Shown here piece after piece: positions 13,559 through 14,925 of a DNA stretch of 14,925 nucleotides (the stretch's first letter is position 1; each line of letters opens with the position of its first letter). The stretch is taken from positions 1 to 14,925 of the forward strand of contig DASTYU010000262.1 in NCBI GenBank assembly GCA_035764655.1, in the 5' to 3' direction. Position numbers and translations under genes: made by a program. Source of the stretch: DASTYU01 sp035764655 (GTDB lineage Bacteria > Chloroflexota > Limnocylindria > Limnocylindrales > CSP1-4). The notes beneath the pieces were generated by a model. The model was not told where the DNA came from and did no database searches. It saw only the letters and a list, made by a program, of their open reading frames with translations.

Positions 13559-13577
13559 AACGGACATATTGTCCGTT
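13559..13577. promoter_or_regulatory. 19-bp palindrome, candidate operator of the sugar operon
   Basis: AACGGACATATTGTCCGTT has perfect 8-bp arms around TAT. It lies in the only sizeable gap between the ROK kinase and binding-protein genes, 52 bp before the binding-protein start. Both the position and the AT-rich centre fit a repressor site over a promoter. The ROK-family regulator encoded at the right edge is the obvious candidate ligand-responsive repressor, but this is inferred. No clear -35/-10 pair could be fixed, and no second copy was noticed in the window. Confidence 0.55.
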
Positions 13578-13604
13578 TCCGGCGCCAGCCGCGATTGAGT
13601 TTTC

Positions 13605-14609
13605 TTATCGCTCGCCCACCCCCTCTCGCTCGGGCAAGCCGATGCGCTGGCGAGCGATCGCTGCCGCCCCGCGTGCGCTGGGCGCCTCGGTTGGCGACAG
13701 CAGCTCGACGGTTGCATCGCCCATGGCGGCCTGCGCCAGTGGCGAGGCCGCACGCTCGCGGGCGATTCGTGTTCGGATCGGCTCGAGCAGGGCGGGTCCG
13801 GCGGCGGCCACTCCGCCGCCGATGACGACCCGTTTGACGCCGAGAGTCAGGATGAGGGATCGAATCGCCCGGGCGAGGTGGTCGGCCACGCGGTCGGTGA
13901 TCTCGACCGCAACCGCATCACCGGCCGAACCGGCGCGGAAGACAGCCGCGGCATCGGAATGTGGCGACAGGATGGTGCTGCGACCGGCAGCCACCGCCTC
14001 ATCGGCCTGGCGACCGATAGCCGGGCCGGCGGCGATGGTTTCGAGGCAACCGCGCAGGCCGCACGCACAGACGGGTCCATCGGGATCAGCCACGACGTGA
14101 CCTACTTCGCCGGCGAGGCTGTTGTCGCCACGGAACAGCTGCCCGTCGATGATGACGCCCGCCGAGATCCCGGTCCCGATCGCCAGGAAGGCGACGCTCG
14201 TCGGCGTGTCGGTCGAGCCGTCCGTCGCCGCCTGCTCGCGCAACCAGATCGCGGCCGCGCGCGCATCGTGCTCGACGAAGGTCGGGACGCCGAGCTCCGC
14301 TTGCAGCAACGGCCCAAGCAGCAGGTGGGTGATGCCCAAATTGACGGCCATGCTGACCGATCCGTCGTCCGGGTCGACGTAGCCCGGGATGGCGACGCCG
14401 ACCGCGGCGACGTCCTGACCGAGCTCGCGCCGGGCGTCGCTGACGAGACCGGCGATCTGGCAGACGAGCGAGGACGGGTCGGTCGGTGCGACGTGCTCGT
14501 AGAAGATGCGGTCCCGGCCGTCCGTGACGACGACCGAGGTCTTCGTACCGCCGACATCGACGCCGGCGACGAGCGGACCGTCGAGCTCCCACGCAGCGCT
14601 GGCGCTCAT
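13605..14609 (-). CDS. ROK family sugar kinase (glucokinase or N-acetylhexosamine kinase)
   Basis: A 334-residue cytoplasmic sugar kinase. GVDVGGTKTS (16-25) is the ATP phosphate-binding loop. VEHDARAAA (112-120) carries the catalytic base D115; the usual Asn before it is His here. GEVGH (167-171) with CACGLRGCLE (181-190) is the ROK zinc site, formed by H171, C181, C183 and C188. VVIGGGVAAAG near 276 is the adenosine motif. There is no N-terminal helix-turn-helix, so it is an enzyme rather than a regulator. ATG 14609 overlaps the upstream ROK regulator's stop as ATGA. It should phosphorylate the monosaccharide released by GH3. ROK sequence alone does not separate glucose, GlcNAc and ManNAc kinases; the NagZ-like GH3 in the operon favours an amino sugar. 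Confidence 0.92.
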   Translation of the reverse strand: MSASAAWELDGPLVAGVDVGGTKTSVVVTDGRDRIFYEHVAPTDPSSLVCQIAGLVSDARRELGQDVAAVGVAIPGYVDPDDGSVSMAVNLGITHLLLGPLLQAELGVPTFVEHDARAAAIWLREQAATDGSTDTPTSVAFLAIGTGISAGVIIDGQLFRGDNSLAGEVGHVVADPDGPVCACGLRGCLETIAAGPAIGRQADEAVAAGRSTILSPHSDAAAVFRAGSAGDAVAVEITDRVADHLARAIRSLILTLGVKRVVIGGGVAAAGPALLEPIRTRIARERAASPLAQAAMGDATVELLSPTEAPSARGAAAIARQRIGLPEREGVGER

Positions 14610-14925
14610 CGGGCCAACCCCAGGCCCAGCTGCTGCTCCATCAGGAGCGCGGACGCGCCCAGCACGACCACGTCGTCATGGACGTGTCCGAACTCGATCT
14701 CCGTGTCGCGCGCGAGCAGTCCGAGCACGCTCGCCAGGGCGGAGCGCCGCACCTCGTCCAGCCAGTCGTCGCCGAGCGCCGCCACCGGCCCCACCAGCAG
14801 GACGTGGCGCACGTTGAGGATGCCGATCAGCCAGCCGACGGCCGAGCCGAGTTCGCGGGCGGCATCGAGCACGAGCTGGCGAACGGCATCGACACCGGCC
14901 AGGAAGGCGGCGACCAGGCGAGTCT
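14606..14925 (-). CDS. C-terminal part of a ROK family protein, probable NagC/XylR-type repressor (cut by window edge)
   Basis: The frame is open to the right edge of the window, so only the last ~105 residues are seen. They include VRQLVLDAARELGSAVGWL, then NVRHVLLVGPVAALGDDWL, which resembles the second ATPase subdomain of ROK proteins, and EIEFGHVHDDVVVLGASALLMEQQLGL, a usual C-terminal end of ROK transcription regulators. The degenerate adenosine loop (LVGPVAALGD in place of IGGGV) fits a regulator that binds sugar but is not a kinase. It is coupled to the ROK kinase by ATGA (14606-14609), as expected for a local repressor of the transport operon. The helix-turn-helix that would prove this lies outside the window, so a second ROK kinase cannot be excluded. 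Confidence 0.75.
   Translation of the reverse strand, partial: TRLVAAFLAGVDAVRQLVLDAARELGSAVGWLIGILNVRHVLLVGPVAALGDDWLDEVRRSALASVLGLLARDTEIEFGHVHDDVVVLGASALLMEQQLGLGLAR

Noticed and set aside
13015..14100. Plus-strand open frame of 361 codons opposite the binding-protein and ROK kinase genes
   Set aside because: It spans the intergenic operator region and parts of two real genes; its composition is typical of antisense frames (Arg, Ser, Pro, Ala).
1..14925. CRISPR arrays, tRNA or rRNA genes, insertion sequences, prophage or defence genes
   Set aside because: I looked for regular spaced repeats, transposase or integrase motifs, tRNA cloverleaf patterns and known defence domains and saw none. 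The only repeats are the tether repeat, the GGCTA triplet, the 14-bp pair and the msrA fragment.

Overview
The window is uniformly GC-rich with dense, mostly non-overlapping bacterial genes. The best guess at the organism is a soil or freshwater Chloroflexota of the Limnocylindria type. This rests on one signature: an ECF sigma factor coupled by ATGA to a membrane-anchored beta-propeller protein whose N-terminal stretch resembles proteins I associate with that group. An actinobacterium is the main alternative. There is no phage, insertion sequence, CRISPR array, tRNA or rRNA that I can support.

Left part (1-2189): sugar catabolism. On the minus strand a GH4 NAD-dependent glycosidase is followed 8 bp later by the first 14 codons of a BadF-type amino-sugar kinase, cut by the window edge. 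Divergent from GH4 is a GH38 alpha-mannosidase that has lost its middle: the N-terminal ~74 residues run straight into the C-terminal ~160 in another frame. A CebR/LacI-type operator lies between the two.

Middle (2206-8219): housekeeping and regulatory genes. These are a small acidic protein, a LuxR-type response regulator with a degenerate receiver, the ECF sigma/beta-propeller pair, msrA, a small membrane protein, a 3' fragment of a second msrA, a GNAT acetyltransferase, and a VOC protein preceded by a nine-codon leader ORF that ends on its start codon. Several genes seem to have a -10 hexamer 6-8 nt before the start codon, suggesting leaderless transcripts.

Right part (8284-14925, all minus strand): one sugar uptake operon. 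In transcription order it holds a ROK-family regulator (C-terminus only), a ROK sugar kinase, a lipoprotein solute-binding protein, two CUT1 permeases, and a cytoplasmic GH3 with the NagZ-type Asp-His dyad. Most junctions are 4-bp ATGA/GTGA overlaps. No ATPase subunit is present, so a shared one elsewhere must energise the transporter. A 19-bp palindrome sits before the binding-protein gene, and a strong stem-loop sits between the binding-protein and permease genes.

Taken together, the two ends look like parts of an oligosaccharide and amino-sugar scavenging region: import without phosphorylation, cytoplasmic hydrolysis by GH3, phosphorylation by ROK or BadF kinases, and GH4 acting on phosphorylated products. 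The window shows signs of ongoing gene loss (GH38, second msrA). I see no clearly new system; the most unusual items are the two gene remnants, the leader ORF, the degenerate receiver and several unassigned inverted repeats.
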